Positions 16,063 to 25,453 of a stretch of DNA of 64,000 nucleotides are shown in pieces. The translations under genes and the position numbers were made by a program. Location of the stretch: the NCBI GenBank assembly GCA_964527565.1, contig CAZGOY010000009.1, positions 1 through 64,000 of the forward strand, in the 5' to 3' direction. The notes beneath the pieces are model-generated. The model was not told the origin of the DNA. It made no database searches and worked only from the letters and a program-made list of their open reading frames with translations. The stretch is from JAGXQV01 sp964527565. GTDB lineage: Bacteria > Pseudomonadota > Gammaproteobacteria > Burkholderiales > Sulfuricellaceae. The stretch's first letter is position 1. Each line of letters starts with the position of its first letter.

Positions 16063-16835
16063 GCCCGCTGGAAGGGGTGGGGGTGCTGGTCACCCGTCCT
16101 GCGCACCAGGCGGCGAATCTGGCGCGGCTGGTCAAAGAGGCGGGCGGAAACGCCATCCTCTTTCCCGCACTGGAAATTGTCGAGATTGCCGATAGCGCAC
16201 CGCTTGGCGAGCTCATCGATCGACTGGAGCAGTTCGATCTGGCGGTATTCGTCAGCCCCAACGCTGCCGAGATCGGTCTGAAGAAGGTCCGTGCGCAGCG
16301 GCCTTGGCCGCCCGCCCTCAAGGTTGCCGCCGTCGGCCAGGGCAGCGCGCGCGAACTGCGGCGGCTGGGCATCCTTGAGGTGCTGGCGCCGGATGAAGGC
16401 AACGACAGCGAATCGCTGCTGGCATTGTCGCAATTGCGGGACGTAAGCGGCTGGCGCGTGGTGATTTTTCGCGGCACCGGCGGTCGCGAAACGCTGGCCG
16501 AAGGTTTGCGGCAACGCGGCGCGCAAGTGGCCTATGCGGAGTGCTACCGGCGCCAGGTGCCGCAACGCGATACCGCACCATTGCTGGCGCGCTGGCAGAG
16601 CGGAGAAATCGGCGCGGTGACGGTGACCAGCGGCGACAGCTTGCGCAATCTGGCCGCCATGTTCGGCGCGCAGACGGAAGTGCTGGTGAAGCGCACGCCG
16701 CTGTTTGCCGCGCACCCGCGCATCGCTGCCCTGGCCGAACAACTGGGATGGGAAACGGTATTTTCCGCTAACCACGGCGACGACGGATTAGTGGAATGCC
16801 TGATCGAATGGCGCAATCGAGAGAAACAGCAATGA
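16059..16835 (+). CDS. hemD: Uroporphyrinogen-III synthase
   Basis: The protein has 258 residues. VLVTRPAHQAANLARLV opens the first domain, FVSPNAAEIGL and WRVVIFRGTGGRETLAEGL mark the middle, and VTVTSGDSLRNLA marks the second domain. Sequence conservation is low in this family but the pattern and position after hemC are decisive. It cyclises hydroxymethylbilane to uroporphyrinogen III. The ATG overlaps the hemC stop (ATGA). Confidence 0.95.
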   Translation: MSPLEGVGVLVTRPAHQAANLARLVKEAGGNAILFPALEIVEIADSAPLGELIDRLEQFDLAVFVSPNAAEIGLKKVRAQRPWPPALKVAAVGQGSARELRRLGILEVLAPDEGNDSESLLALSQLRDVSGWRVVIFRGTGGRETLAEGLRQRGAQVAYAECYRRQVPQRDTAPLLARWQSGEIGAVTVTSGDSLRNLAAMFGAQTEVLVKRTPLFAAHPRIAALAEQLGWETVFSANHGDDGLVECLIEWRNREKQQ

Positions 16836-17917
16836 ATAGCGAAATCCCGCCGGAAACGGCAGCAAATTTGTCGGCACAAGGCGATGCAACGCCCGCCGCC
16901 GCGCAGGAAAAGCCTGTCGGAGGCGAATTGCGCCGCATCACTCCCGCGCTGGCGCTGGCGGCACTGGCGCTGGCGCTGACGTTATGGCAATGGTTCGACG
17001 GCAGCCGCCAGATGAGCGCATTGGAACAGACCGTCGGCAAGCGCCTGGGCGAATTCGACAACCGCAACAAGGAAAGCGCCGTGACCGCCGCGCGCGCTCA
17101 CGAAGACGTCAAGCAGGTGCTGGTGCAGACCGGCTTGCTGGAGCAGAAACTGGCGGAATCCCAGAATCAGCAGGTGGCGCTGGAGGCCATGTACCAGGAA
17201 CTGTCGCGCAACCGCGATGAATGGGTGCTGACGGAAATCGAGCAAATCCTGCTCGCCGCCAGCCAGCAACTGCAACTGGCGGGGGACGCCAAGGCCGCGC
17301 TGGTCGCCCTGCAAACCGCCGACAGCCGTCTGCAGCGCCACGACAAACCGCAATTCATCACCCTGCGCAAGGCCATCACCCAGGATATCCAGCGTCTGCA
17401 AGCGCTTCCCCTGGTGGACGTGGCGGGCGTCACCCTCAAGCTGGATAGCCTGATCGCCGACATCGACGGGCTGCCGCTGATGATCGGCGAAGAGGCGCCG
17501 GTCGAGCGCCAAGTGCCGCCGCGCCAGGTGCCGGACGAAAACCCGTGGAGTAAGCTGACGCGCGAAATCTGGCAGGACATGAAGCAACTGGTGCGCATCC
17601 AGAACATGGAGAACGCCGAGGTGCCGCTGCTGCTGCCCACGCAAGCCTATTTCCTGCGCGAGAATCTCAAGCTGCGCCTGCTGGCGGCGCGGCTCGCCGT
17701 GCTGCGCCATGACGAGGCGGCCTACAAGTCCGACCTGAAAGTGGCCGAGGAATGGCTGCGGCGCTATTTCGACGGCAAAGCGAAGCAGGTCAAGAACGCG
17801 CGGACCGTCCTCAGGCAACTGGCGGGCAGCCAAGTCGCCGTCGATCTACCCGACATCTCCGGCAGCCTGGATGCGGCCAGAACCTTCAAACTGACGCGCG
17901 ACAGGGGCAACCGGTGA
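16832..17917 (+). CDS. hemX: HemX family membrane protein
   Basis: The protein has 361 residues. A charged or Ala-rich N-terminus is followed by one membrane helix (about 37-57) and a long periplasmic helical region with coiled-coil pattern. It has WVLTEIEQILLAASQQLQLAGD and TLRKAITQDIQRLQ, both typical of HemX. Despite the older name uroporphyrinogen C-methyltransferase, it has no SAM site; its role is not established. Start ATG 16832 overlaps the hemD stop (ATGA). Confidence 0.93.
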   Translation: MNSEIPPETAANLSAQGDATPAAAQEKPVGGELRRITPALALAALALALTLWQWFDGSRQMSALEQTVGKRLGEFDNRNKESAVTAARAHEDVKQVLVQTGLLEQKLAESQNQQVALEAMYQELSRNRDEWVLTEIEQILLAASQQLQLAGDAKAALVALQTADSRLQRHDKPQFITLRKAITQDIQRLQALPLVDVAGVTLKLDSLIADIDGLPLMIGEEAPVERQVPPRQVPDENPWSKLTREIWQDMKQLVRIQNMENAEVPLLLPTQAYFLRENLKLRLLAARLAVLRHDEAAYKSDLKVAEEWLRRYFDGKAKQVKNARTVLRQLAGSQVAVDLPDISGSLDAARTFKLTRDRGNR

Positions 17918-19083
17918 GATTCCTGTTCTGGTTACTGGCGATTTCCGGCCTAGCCGTGGCGCTCACGCTGGCAGCCCGCCACAATGCCGGTTACGCGCTG
18001 CTGGTCTATCCGCCGTGGCGCGTCGAACTGTCCCTCAACCTGCTGATTACCCTGCTGCTGGCCCTGCTGGCAGCAGGCTACGCTCTGGCGCGTTTGACTT
18101 TTCACACGCTCAACCTGCCTTCCTACGTGCAGGTTTTTCGCCTGGAACGCCGCCGCGACCGCGCGCGCAGCGCTATGATGGAATCCTTGCTGGCCTACCA
18201 CGAAGGGCGTTACGGCAAGGCGGAGAAACTCGCTGCCGCCACCCTCGACCTGCCGGAATTTGCCGCCATCGGTGCCCTGCTGGCGGCGCGTGCTGCGCAC
18301 AAGATGAAAAATTTCAACGCGCGCGACGGCTACCTGATGCAGGCCGAACGTCTTGCTCCCGGCCAAGCTGCCGCGCGCCTGATGACCGAAGCCGAACTGC
18401 TGCTCGACCAGCACCGTCATCAGGAAGCCCTTGTCGTCCTCAAGCGCCTGCACGGTCTGGCGCGTCTTACCGGCGCCGTGCGCCTGGAACTGAAGGCGCA
18501 GCAGCAGGCCAAAAACTGGGAAAGAGTGCTGGAGCTGATCGCTAAACTGGAAAAAAAAGAAGCCATCGACCCGGTCTACGCCACCCAGCTCAAGATCAAC
18601 GCGCATCAGGAAAATCTCAAGGGCGGGATGCCGGACCTCGCCACGCTCAAGGATTACTGGCGCAAGATACCGGCGGCAGACCGCCTCGACGGCAAGATCG
18701 CGCTGGCTGCCGCACGCCAGTTCCTGGTTTTCGGCGATTGCCCGTCGGCGATTCAGATCGTCACCGACAGTCTGGAAAAATACTGGGACGGCAACCTGGT
18801 GCGCCTCTTCGCGGAATGCCGGGGCGATGTCCTGAAACAGATCGAGCGCGCCGAAAACTGGATAGCGCAACATCCCCAGGACGCCGCCCTGCTGCTCACC
18901 CTGGGGCGGCTGTGCGCGCAACGCGAGCTGTGGGGCAAGGCGCAAAGCTATCTGGAGGCCAGCCTGAGCATCGAACGCCGCGCCGAAACGCACTTGGCGC
19001 TGGCGCGCCTGCTGGAAAAAATGGGCCGCGAGGAGGGGGCGCGTGCGCAATACCGTCTCGGGCTTGAACTGGCTGCGGAGTAA
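17914..19083 (+). CDS. hemY: HemY family TPR membrane protein
   Basis: The protein has 389 residues. Two N-terminal membrane helices (about 3-20 and 40-63) precede a helical TPR-like region (MESLLAYHEGRYGKAEKL and later repeats). This is the proteobacterial HemY, not the protoporphyrinogen oxidase of the same name. The GTG start at 17914 overlaps the hemX stop. Co-transcription with hemCDX is evident. Its molecular task is unproven. Confidence 0.94.
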   Translation: MRFLFWLLAISGLAVALTLAARHNAGYALLVYPPWRVELSLNLLITLLLALLAAGYALARLTFHTLNLPSYVQVFRLERRRDRARSAMMESLLAYHEGRYGKAEKLAAATLDLPEFAAIGALLAARAAHKMKNFNARDGYLMQAERLAPGQAAARLMTEAELLLDQHRHQEALVVLKRLHGLARLTGAVRLELKAQQQAKNWERVLELIAKLEKKEAIDPVYATQLKINAHQENLKGGMPDLATLKDYWRKIPAADRLDGKIALAAARQFLVFGDCPSAIQIVTDSLEKYWDGNLVRLFAECRGDVLKQIERAENWIAQHPQDAALLLTLGRLCAQRELWGKAQSYLEASLSIERRAETHLALARLLEKMGREEGARAQYRLGLELAAE

Positions 19084-19091
19084 TCCGGGTT

Positions 19092-19811
19092 ATGCAGACC
19101 ACAACGGAAACCCTGCCGAGCGTGCGCCTTGCCTTGGTCGAGGATGACACCCTTTTGCGCGAACTCCTGACACTGGGGCTGCAACGTTCCGGTTTTGAAG
19201 TATTCCCGGCAGAGTCCGGGAGGGAATTGGATGCCGTTCTCGCCCGCGAAAGCGCCATTGAACTGGCGGTGCTGGATGTCAACCTGCCCGGGGAGAACGG
19301 TTTTTCAATCGCCACGCGGCTGCGCGCCGCGTCCGCCATCGGCATCGTCATGCTGACGGCCCGTAGCGAACTGGACGACAAGGTGCAGGGACTGGATACC
19401 GGCGCCGATGTTTATCTGACCAAGCCCGTCGATATGCGCGAACTGGCGGCCACCCTGCGCAGCCTGCACCGCCGCCTGCGCACCCCCGTCGCCGCAGCAG
19501 CCGAAATCTGGACACTTGACACCGTGCAGTGGCGCATGATACCGCCCAACGGCGCGGCGATTTCACTCAGCGGCGCGGAAAGCATCCTGCTCAGTTGCCT
19601 GACCCGTCAGCCCGGTGAAACCGTGCCGCGTGACGAAATCGTCGCCGCGCTGGGACACCGCAGCGAATATTTTTCTCAACACCGGCTGGATGTCCTGATC
19701 AGCCGCCTGCGCGCCAAGACCGCTGCCGTTACCACTATTCCCTTGCCCATCCGGGCGCGCCGCAACATCGGTTACGCCTTCACTGGCGTCATTTCCATTT
19801 CCGTCGGCTAG
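19092..19811 (+). CDS. OmpR/PhoB-type response regulator without a neighbouring kinase
   Basis: The protein has 239 residues. The receiver has acidic E17/D18/D19, phospho-acceptor D62 in VLDVNLPGENG and K111 in LTKPVD. The C-terminal winged helix (about 145-232) has SLSGAESILLSCL, QHRLDVLISRLRAK and RNIGYAF. It starts eight bases after hemY, so it may be transcribed with the hem operon. Its 3' end overlaps the convergent DUF4124 gene by four bases. No histidine kinase is adjacent. Confidence 0.93.
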   Translation: MQTTTETLPSVRLALVEDDTLLRELLTLGLQRSGFEVFPAESGRELDAVLARESAIELAVLDVNLPGENGFSIATRLRAASAIGIVMLTARSELDDKVQGLDTGADVYLTKPVDMRELAATLRSLHRRLRTPVAAAAEIWTLDTVQWRMIPPNGAAISLSGAESILLSCLTRQPGETVPRDEIVAALGHRSEYFSQHRLDVLISRLRAKTAAVTTIPLPIRARRNIGYAFTGVISISVG

Positions 19812-20425
19812 GAACCCTGCCTCTTCAGCGTCAACTCGCGGAAACGCTGTTTATCCGATTCGAAACGCGCGCGAATGGCTTCCATGTCCGCTTTCTTCTG
19901 CTGGATGCTGTTGCGCAGGCGCTGAATTTCACGCTCGGTCTCGGTGATATCGTCACTCAGGTCGGCGGGCAGGGGCTTGCCGCCCGCCTTCACCGCATTG
20001 GCCTGGCGGCGGAATTTCGCCAAGCGCTCCTCCACCTGGACAACGCGTAATTCGGCGCTCTTGCTCTGCACTTCCGCCTGTTGCAGGTTACGGTCGCGCG
20101 CCAGGTCGATTTCCTTTTCGCTGGTATAGGTGTTGAGCAACGCCCGGTCGCGCCGCTGCTGCTCCTGCTCCTTCTGTTGCGCCTCCTGCTGGCGCAGCTT
20201 CTCGTCCTCCAACGCCTTGCGCTCTTCCGCCGTCGAGGCGCGCTCGTGCTTTTTCACCACGATGCCCTGCGCGCTCATTTCCGTGCTGCTTTTATCCACG
20301 TATTGCGGCGGGATGGTGTCGCCGTAGTGCGTCACCCCGCGCTCGTCCACCCATTTCTTGATGGTGCCGGCCTGCGCTGGCAGGCTGGCCAGGGCTAGCA
20401 GCATGAAAGTCGTCATCAGGCGCAT
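19808..20425 (-). CDS. DUF4124 domain protein, exported, coiled coil
   Basis: The protein has 205 residues. The signal peptide ends at about residue 19 (PAQAG). The DUF4124 motif IKKWVDERGVTHYGDTIPP follows, then a long glutamine/glutamate/arginine-rich coiled coil (about 60-200). The function of DUF4124 is unknown; most members are periplasmic. GGGAG precedes the ATG. It starts one base after the pyrE stop, so they form one operon. Confidence 0.92.
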   Translation of the reverse strand: MRLMTTFMLLALASLPAQAGTIKKWVDERGVTHYGDTIPPQYVDKSSTEMSAQGIVVKKHERASTAEERKALEDEKLRQQEAQQKEQEQQRRDRALLNTYTSEKEIDLARDRNLQQAEVQSKSAELRVVQVEERLAKFRRQANAVKAGGKPLPADLSDDITETEREIQRLRNSIQQKKADMEAIRARFESDKQRFRELTLKRQGS

Positions 20426-20426
20426 G

Positions 20427-21074
20427 TCATTCTCCCGAAATTCCGTATTGTTCGCGGTAACGCAACACCGCCCGCAGATTCTCCGCCAATTCCGGCCGGG
20501 CGCGCAAGTAAGCGACGATGTCTTCCAGCGTGGCGATGCCCGTCACCGGCAGCCCGTAATCGCGCTGCACCTCCTGCACCGCCGACAAGGCGCCGGTGCC
20601 GCGCTCCTGGCGGTCAAGCGCGATCATCACGCCGCACGGCGTCGCGCCGGACGCCGCAATCAGCGCCACCGACTCGCGCACCGAAGTGCCCGCCGAAATC
20701 ACGTCATCGACGATCAGCACCCGCCCCGCCAGGGGCGCGCCAACGATGGTGCCGCCCTCGCCATGGTCCTTGGCCTCCTTGCGGTTGAAGGCGAAGGGCA
20801 CGTTGCGTCCGGCCTCCGACAGCGCAATCGCCACCGCCGACGCCAGCGGAATGCCCTTGTAGGCCGGCCCGAACAGCATGTCGAACTCTAGCCCGGCGGA
20901 CAGGACCGCCTGCGCGTAAAACTGCCCCAGGCGGCGCAGCGAAGCGCCGTCGTTGAACAGCCCGGTATTGAAAAAATAAGGGCTGAGGCGCCCGGCCTTG
21001 GTCTTGAATTCGCCAAAGCACAGCACCTGCCCGTCAATGGCGAAGCGTATGAAATCCTGTTTGAAATCCGGCAT
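20427..21074 (-). CDS. pyrE: Orotate phosphoribosyltransferase
   Basis: The protein has 215 residues. PYFFNTGLF opens the substrate site, FGPAYKGIPLA follows, and VLIVDDVISAGTSVRESV is the PRPP-binding loop. It makes orotidine 5'-phosphate in pyrimidine synthesis. MPDFKQDFIRFAID matches the usual family start and has TGGAT upstream, so I use 21074; a methionine at 21086 is four codons earlier. Confidence 0.97.
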   Translation of the reverse strand: MPDFKQDFIRFAIDGQVLCFGEFKTKAGRLSPYFFNTGLFNDGASLRRLGQFYAQAVLSAGLEFDMLFGPAYKGIPLASAVAIALSEAGRNVPFAFNRKEAKDHGEGGTIVGAPLAGRVLIVDDVISAGTSVRESVALIAASGATPCGVMIALDRQERGTGALSAVQEVQRDYGLPVTGIATLEDIVAYLRARPELAENLRAVLRYREQYGISGE

Positions 21075-21122
21075 AGGATAATCCATGGTGAAAAAGGGGG
21101 ATTCTAACCCGGATAGGCGGGT

Positions 21123-22076
21123 TTATCCTTCCCGCGTCTGCGTGGCCCGCTCCAGCCATTGCGACACCTGCTCCGGATCGTGCAGCAAGCGCAGCTCGCG
21201 GTGCAGCGCGACCGCCTCCGGATAGGCGGCGCGCAGCATGCCCAGCCATTGCTTGAGACGCCCCGGCGCATGGCGCGGATTCGTGGCGGCGCGTACCTGG
21301 CGATAATGCGCGCCCAGCCACGGCAACAGCGCCTGCCACGGCATCGGCGGCGCGCCTTCACCCTCCCGGATGCAGCGCGCCAGGTCGGGCCGGACGATCA
21401 GCCCGCGCCCCAGCATCACGTCCTCGCAACCGCTGACCGCGCGGATGCCCTCCCAATCCCGCGGCAACCACACATCGCCGTTGGCCACGACGCGCAACGC
21501 CACCGCCTCGCGGATGCGGGCAATCCACTCCCAACGCGCCGGCGGCCTGAAACCGTCGGCGCGGGTGCGCGCATGCACGGTCAGTTCCGTCGCGCCGCCG
21601 GCTTCGATGGCGCGCGCGCACTCCACGGCGCGGGCGGCGTCATCCACGCCCAGGCGCATCTTGGCGCTCAGCGGAATGTGCGCAGGCACGGCGCGGCGCA
21701 CCGCCGCGACGATGGCATGCAAACGTTCCGGCTGTTCCAGCAGGATGGCCCCCGCGCCGTGGCGGTTGACGGTGGGAGAAGGGCAGCCGAAATTGAGGTC
21801 GATGCCCGGCGCGCCCAACGCCACCGCGCGCGCCGCATTGTCGGCTAGGCAAGCCGCATCGTGGCCCAGCAGTTGCACCCGCACCGGCGTGCCGCACGGC
21901 GTGCATCCGCCGCTGGCGAGTTCCGGCACGGTACGCAGGAATTTCTGGCGCGGCACCAGATGATCGGTCACCCGCACGAACTCGGCCACGCACAAGTCGA
22001 TGCCGCCGATGCGCGTCAACACGTCGCGCATCGGCGCATCGGCAAGACCTTCCATGGGGGCGAGTATCAGGCGCAT
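21123..22076 (-). CDS. dusC: tRNA-dihydrouridine(16) synthase
   Basis: The protein has 317 residues. LAPMEGLADAPMRDVLTRIG is the FMN-binding start of DUS enzymes. Cys98 in NFGCPSPTVNRHGAGA is the catalytic acid, and KMRLGVDD and VANGDVW complete the TIM barrel. The GGID and RVTDHLVP segments favour the DusC subfamily (U16). It reduces uridine in the tRNA D-loop with NADPH and FMN. It is 48 bases upstream of pyrE on the same strand. Confidence 0.93.
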   Translation of the reverse strand: MRLILAPMEGLADAPMRDVLTRIGGIDLCVAEFVRVTDHLVPRQKFLRTVPELASGGCTPCGTPVRVQLLGHDAACLADNAARAVALGAPGIDLNFGCPSPTVNRHGAGAILLEQPERLHAIVAAVRRAVPAHIPLSAKMRLGVDDAARAVECARAIEAGGATELTVHARTRADGFRPPARWEWIARIREAVALRVVANGDVWLPRDWEGIRAVSGCEDVMLGRGLIVRPDLARCIREGEGAPPMPWQALLPWLGAHYRQVRAATNPRHAPGRLKQWLGMLRAAYPEAVALHRELRLLHDPEQVSQWLERATQTREG

Positions 22077-22125
22077 GGCGGAATGGATTGAAAAACCGGC
22101 ATTCTACCCAACTTGCCTCAACCAG

Positions 22126-22227
22126 GTGGGAGGGGGCTTGCCCCCGAGTATCTTGGGTGCGCACAAGTAAAAAGCTCGCAGGCATACCCGACAGCCTGAC
22201 AGCTTGGGCACAAAATCCCGCTCCCAC
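22126..22227. repeat. REPIN-like inverted repeat, copy 2 (with extra palindrome in one arm)
   Basis: The left arm at 22126-22148 is a GTGGGAGGGGGC type sequence ending CCCCCGAG. The right arm ends CTCCCAC at 22221-22227 but carries an added internal segment. The reverse complement of 22175-22227 aligns over all 53 bases with 36627-36679 (46 of 53 identical by eye). The core is TTGTGCCCAAGC...CAGGCTGTCGGGTATG. The element sits between dusC and the large exported-protein gene. Confidence 0.75.
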
Positions 22228-22251
22228 GGGGGCGCTGTTTTTCACGCAAAT

Positions 22252-24267
22252 TTAAGGCATGAGCGTCGAATCGACATTCTGTCCGTCGTCAACGGGCACC
22301 CTGCCCTTGCCCATGTCGTGCGGCACACCCACGGCAACTTGTCCGCTACAGGTGCCGTTCTTGCCGTCGTCCGCCATGAAGGAAATGGCGTAGACCCGGC
22401 CATTTCCCGTGCCGGAACGCTCGGCGCGCACCTGCGCCTGGCTGGTTTCCACACCGAAACCATCGGGAGCCGTATCGCCGTCGCCCAGGCCGTTGACCGG
22501 CTCATCCTGGGTAATGCCGGTGATGCGGATGGCGACCGGATCGTTGTCGGGGTCGGTCACCCCACGGATGGTGACGGTTTCCAGCTTATGGTTGGGCGGC
22601 CAGAGAATCGCCACGCTGGGCTCGGCCTGGCCGCACACGGGGGGCTGGTTGCTGGGCGGCTCCAGCAAATGAATCACCGAGGTACGGCGCTCCAGCGTAT
22701 TGAACGAACAGTTATTGTCCTCGTCGAGTTCCGCCACGCTCCTGGCCGCATCCGCGCAGGCGGACAGATAATGCGTTCCCGCCGGGAGCGTGTCGGGAAT
22801 GACGAAAACCTGGTTGAACGACACGCTCGATTCCCCCGGCTGCAAAGCGGGAATGGCGCGCTCCCCGATGGGCAGCGCGGCATAGGGATCGGTATTCTGG
22901 TTGGGGAAAATATAGTAGCGGGTGACGCTGGGCGGCGATGCCGTGCTGCCGACGTTCTCGGTTTCATCGCTGAGAAAAAAGTTCCTGCCGCCCGCCGTAA
23001 TCAGCGCCGGCGGGCTGAAAAACGGCACGGTCAGGTCAGGCCCGCCGACCCAGCTCACCGTTTCAACGGTTTCCATCGAGCATTCGCCGCAATAGTCGAT
23101 GCGCGCCACGAGATTGTCGATACCTTCCCGCGTGCCGGTATAACTCGCGGAAGCCACGCCGTTGTCGTCCGTCCGGGTGTCGGTGCCGAACAGCCCTTGA
23201 TGGGGGCCGCTGTCCACGTAAAAGTGGGTGCGCAATCCCGGCATCGGGCGGTTGCCGTTGGCCAGATCAACCACCGTGGCGGTCACTGTATGGGTCTCTC
23301 CCAGCGAATAACCCGCAGCGCGCGGCGAAATCGTGACCTTGGGCTCCTCGGTGTTGTAGTTGGTGGATTCGATGATCGCCTTGACGTTGAAATACATCAG
23401 CCCATAGCCCTCGCTGGTACGCTGGGTCGGGGTGGCCGCCGCGATGGTGGCAAGCAGCACGTTCAGCCGCTGGTGGGTGAGATACAGGTCGCGCGTTTCC
23501 AGCGCCTCACGGGCAGCGGCCAGTTGGGTGGTCAAGGCGGACGCCAGCCCCGCGTCGGGAAACCAGCCCAACTGGATGGCGCGCGCCAGGTCGTCGCGCA
23601 ACAGGTTCCAGTGGGCGAAGTTCCCACGCTCCACGCCGGAGGGACCCAGCACCACGGTTTGATACTTGATGTCCTGCTCGATCTGCCCCGCCGCCTCTCT
23701 GTCCGCCTCCGTCACCGCGTCGTGGTCTGCCACCATGAATACCCACTTGGGTTTGAACCATACGTCGCGGATCGCCGGCAAGCCGTAACTGGTCAACTCG
23801 AAGCCGCCCTGGCTCATCCCGGGTTTGATCGAATCGTAGCCCGCGCTCGGACTCATCGAGGCGACTTCCGTCACTTTCAGACCGCCGTTCCAGCGAGGCG
23901 GAACTTTCAGCCCTACCGGAACGAAGAGCGGCAGGTGTCTCCCCCAGTAGGGGTTGGCCTTCATTTCCTCGTATTCACTCTGATAGTCGTAAGGATTGCC
24001 GCCCATGGAAATCGTCAGGCTATCGGCGGCCAGGCGGGTGCCGTAAGGATTCTGGATGTCGATTTCGATTCTTGTAATTTCCCCGGTATTTTGCGCGGGG
24101 TTGCTGACCGTGTAGGAATAGACGTACCAGCCGCGCGCGGCGTCATGACGCGCTTCGGCGTGGATTTGCACGTCCCGCAGCACCGGTATCGGTAGCAGAC
24201 CCACCGCCAGGACGGGATGGGCGAAGCAGGCGATTATGACGAGTAATGTTTTGATCAAGGTGTTCAT
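22252..24267 (-). CDS. Large exported multi-domain protein with Ig-like and CARDB-like domains
   Basis: The protein has 671 residues. The signal peptide is MNTLIKTLLVIIACFAHPVLA. The N-terminal module (about 20-305) is shared with the paralogue at 25454-26392. An invasin/Big-1-like Ig domain follows at about 310-400 (VTATVVDLANGN, then GVASASYTGT). A CARDB-like domain is at about 407-525 (AELDEDNNCSF). The C-terminal 120 residues begin with NQPPVCGQAEPSVAILWPPNH. GGAGG precedes the ATG at 24267. Such architecture suggests a surface or matrix protein; no catalytic site is seen. It lies 17 bases after the peptidase-like gene, in one operon. Confidence 0.88.
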   Translation of the reverse strand: MNTLIKTLLVIIACFAHPVLAVGLLPIPVLRDVQIHAEARHDAARGWYVYSYTVSNPAQNTGEITRIEIDIQNPYGTRLAADSLTISMGGNPYDYQSEYEEMKANPYWGRHLPLFVPVGLKVPPRWNGGLKVTEVASMSPSAGYDSIKPGMSQGGFELTSYGLPAIRDVWFKPKWVFMVADHDAVTEADREAAGQIEQDIKYQTVVLGPSGVERGNFAHWNLLRDDLARAIQLGWFPDAGLASALTTQLAAAREALETRDLYLTHQRLNVLLATIAAATPTQRTSEGYGLMYFNVKAIIESTNYNTEEPKVTISPRAAGYSLGETHTVTATVVDLANGNRPMPGLRTHFYVDSGPHQGLFGTDTRTDDNGVASASYTGTREGIDNLVARIDYCGECSMETVETVSWVGGPDLTVPFFSPPALITAGGRNFFLSDETENVGSTASPPSVTRYYIFPNQNTDPYAALPIGERAIPALQPGESSVSFNQVFVIPDTLPAGTHYLSACADAARSVAELDEDNNCSFNTLERRTSVIHLLEPPSNQPPVCGQAEPSVAILWPPNHKLETVTIRGVTDPDNDPVAIRITGITQDEPVNGLGDGDTAPDGFGVETSQAQVRAERSGTGNGRVYAISFMADDGKNGTCSGQVAVGVPHDMGKGRVPVDDGQNVDSTLMP
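23371..23646. repeat. Direct duplicate block, copy A
   Basis: About 276 bases here are identical to 25508-25783 at a constant offset of 2137. The block encodes the end of the shared N-terminal module in two adjacent paralogues. Outside the block the paralogues differ at many positions. Confidence 0.9.
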
Positions 24268-24284
24268 GAGAGCCTCCGGATGGA

Positions 24285-25307
24285 TCAATTGCCCAAAATG
24301 GGGATGCCGTCGAAATCGATGTGCTGATAAGTAGTCGGCTCGCAGTAAAGCCGGCTGAGGGTACGTCCTTTGGCTTTGGGATTGACCAGCACCCTGGGCC
24401 CGGTTGCCGGGATCACGCTATCGACCGCTTCTTGCAAGGCCTCATTTTCCAGACAAGGCATCTTTTCCCCATTGGCCTGTATCCGCCGATTGATGTCGGC
24501 GCTCAAGCCGATGCGGTGTTCACGATGGTCTCCGCCCCACGAACCGTCCACGTCGAATTTGCCGCCCTTGGGCAGGCTCATGTCGTTGATGCTGAGGGCC
24601 CCCCCAGTTCTCTTCTTGAACATATTCGCCATTTGTGTCAGAGCCGAGTTGGCGACGGGCAAGCCATAATAGGCATCGGCGTCCTTGTGATTCGCTGTGC
24701 CGCCGCGCACCTTGATGTATGGTGCCGCCGCGCCATCGGGCAGGCTTTCCAGCCTCGGCACCCGCACGTCCATCGTCACCAGGGTGCGTGAAGTCGTGCT
24801 GTCCAGGCAGTGGTGGTTATAGCTTTCTCGGCAGAGCCAATACGAATTCGATGTGGGTGGCGGCACTTTCAAATCCACGCGGGTCATGATCTTGCCGCTG
24901 AATTCCGGCATGGAATGCGTCACGACGGCCCAACTGTTCCCCGTGCTGCCGGAAACCAGGGGCACCCCCTTGGCGCCGCCGTAAGCCAATCCCCCCAGAG
25001 GGCGGGCGTTGGCGTTATTGGTCGCATCGTGGGTATGACCGCCATTGTTGGCGGAGGTGTTGGGCGGCTGGGAATCCCTGGGAATATCGACCGTAAAAGG
25101 GCAATCCAGAAATGCGCCGGTGGCACCGTTGATACAGGACAACAGCAACCTGACCTGCGAGGAGTCCGGGTTCGTGCCCAAAAGCTTGGAGGGAAAAACG
25201 GCAGCGCTTTTTTCATTGACACCCCCCAAGGCGAACGCCGGAGGCGTCCCGATTGCGGAGACCAGCATCAAGGCTGGCAGAACAAGGTAACACTTATCGG
25301 TATTCAT
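24285..25307 (-). CDS. Exported LAS-type zinc metallopeptidase candidate
   Basis: The protein has 340 residues. A signal peptide (about 1-27, ending FALGG) is followed by a cysteine-containing N-terminal half of unknown fold. The C-terminal half has SLPKGGKFDV, then H264-x6-D271 (HRIGLSAD), then H329 in QHIDFD. That spacing fits the zinc ligands of the lysostaphin/D-Ala-D-Ala peptidase/hedgehog (LAS) group, near MepA or M15 enzymes, which cut peptidoglycan peptides. GGGAGG precedes the ATG at 25307. Substrate unknown; could be cell wall or the neighbouring exported proteins. Confidence 0.72.
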   Translation of the reverse strand: MNTDKCYLVLPALMLVSAIGTPPAFALGGVNEKSAAVFPSKLLGTNPDSSQVRLLLSCINGATGAFLDCPFTVDIPRDSQPPNTSANNGGHTHDATNNANARPLGGLAYGGAKGVPLVSGSTGNSWAVVTHSMPEFSGKIMTRVDLKVPPPTSNSYWLCRESYNHHCLDSTTSRTLVTMDVRVPRLESLPDGAAAPYIKVRGGTANHKDADAYYGLPVANSALTQMANMFKKRTGGALSINDMSLPKGGKFDVDGSWGGDHREHRIGLSADINRRIQANGEKMPCLENEALQEAVDSVIPATGPRVLVNPKAKGRTLSRLYCEPTTYQHIDFDGIPILGN

Positions 25308-25391
25308 CGCACCTCCCGTGAGTATTGACTTCAACAACCCAAAAGGCATTCGCGTCATAAGCAGGAAGACAGCCGAGATTATGACATGGTC

Positions 25392-25420
25392 ATTTACCCA
25401 CACGGCAAAAGTGGTGTCAA
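25392..25420 (-). promoter_or_regulatory. Possible sigma-70 promoter for the peptidase-like gene
   Basis: On the minus strand TTGACA (25420-25415) is a perfect -35 box. GTAAAT (25397-25392) follows after 17 bases as a weak -10. The start would lie about 80 bases before the ATG at 25307, just downstream of the end of the truncated paralogue. Confidence 0.4.
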
Positions 25421-25453
25421 GGAAAACATGGCTTGCTTGTATGGTTTTTAACG

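Noticed and set aside
22130..22230. Possible CRISPR-like repeat or terminator
   Set aside because: It is an inverted repeat of the REPIN type with related copies in other gaps; no direct repeat-spacer arrangement.
22204..24195. 663-codon plus-strand frame antisense to the large exported protein
   Set aside because: The minus-strand frame has a signal peptide, domains and a paralogue; the plus frame is a shadow.
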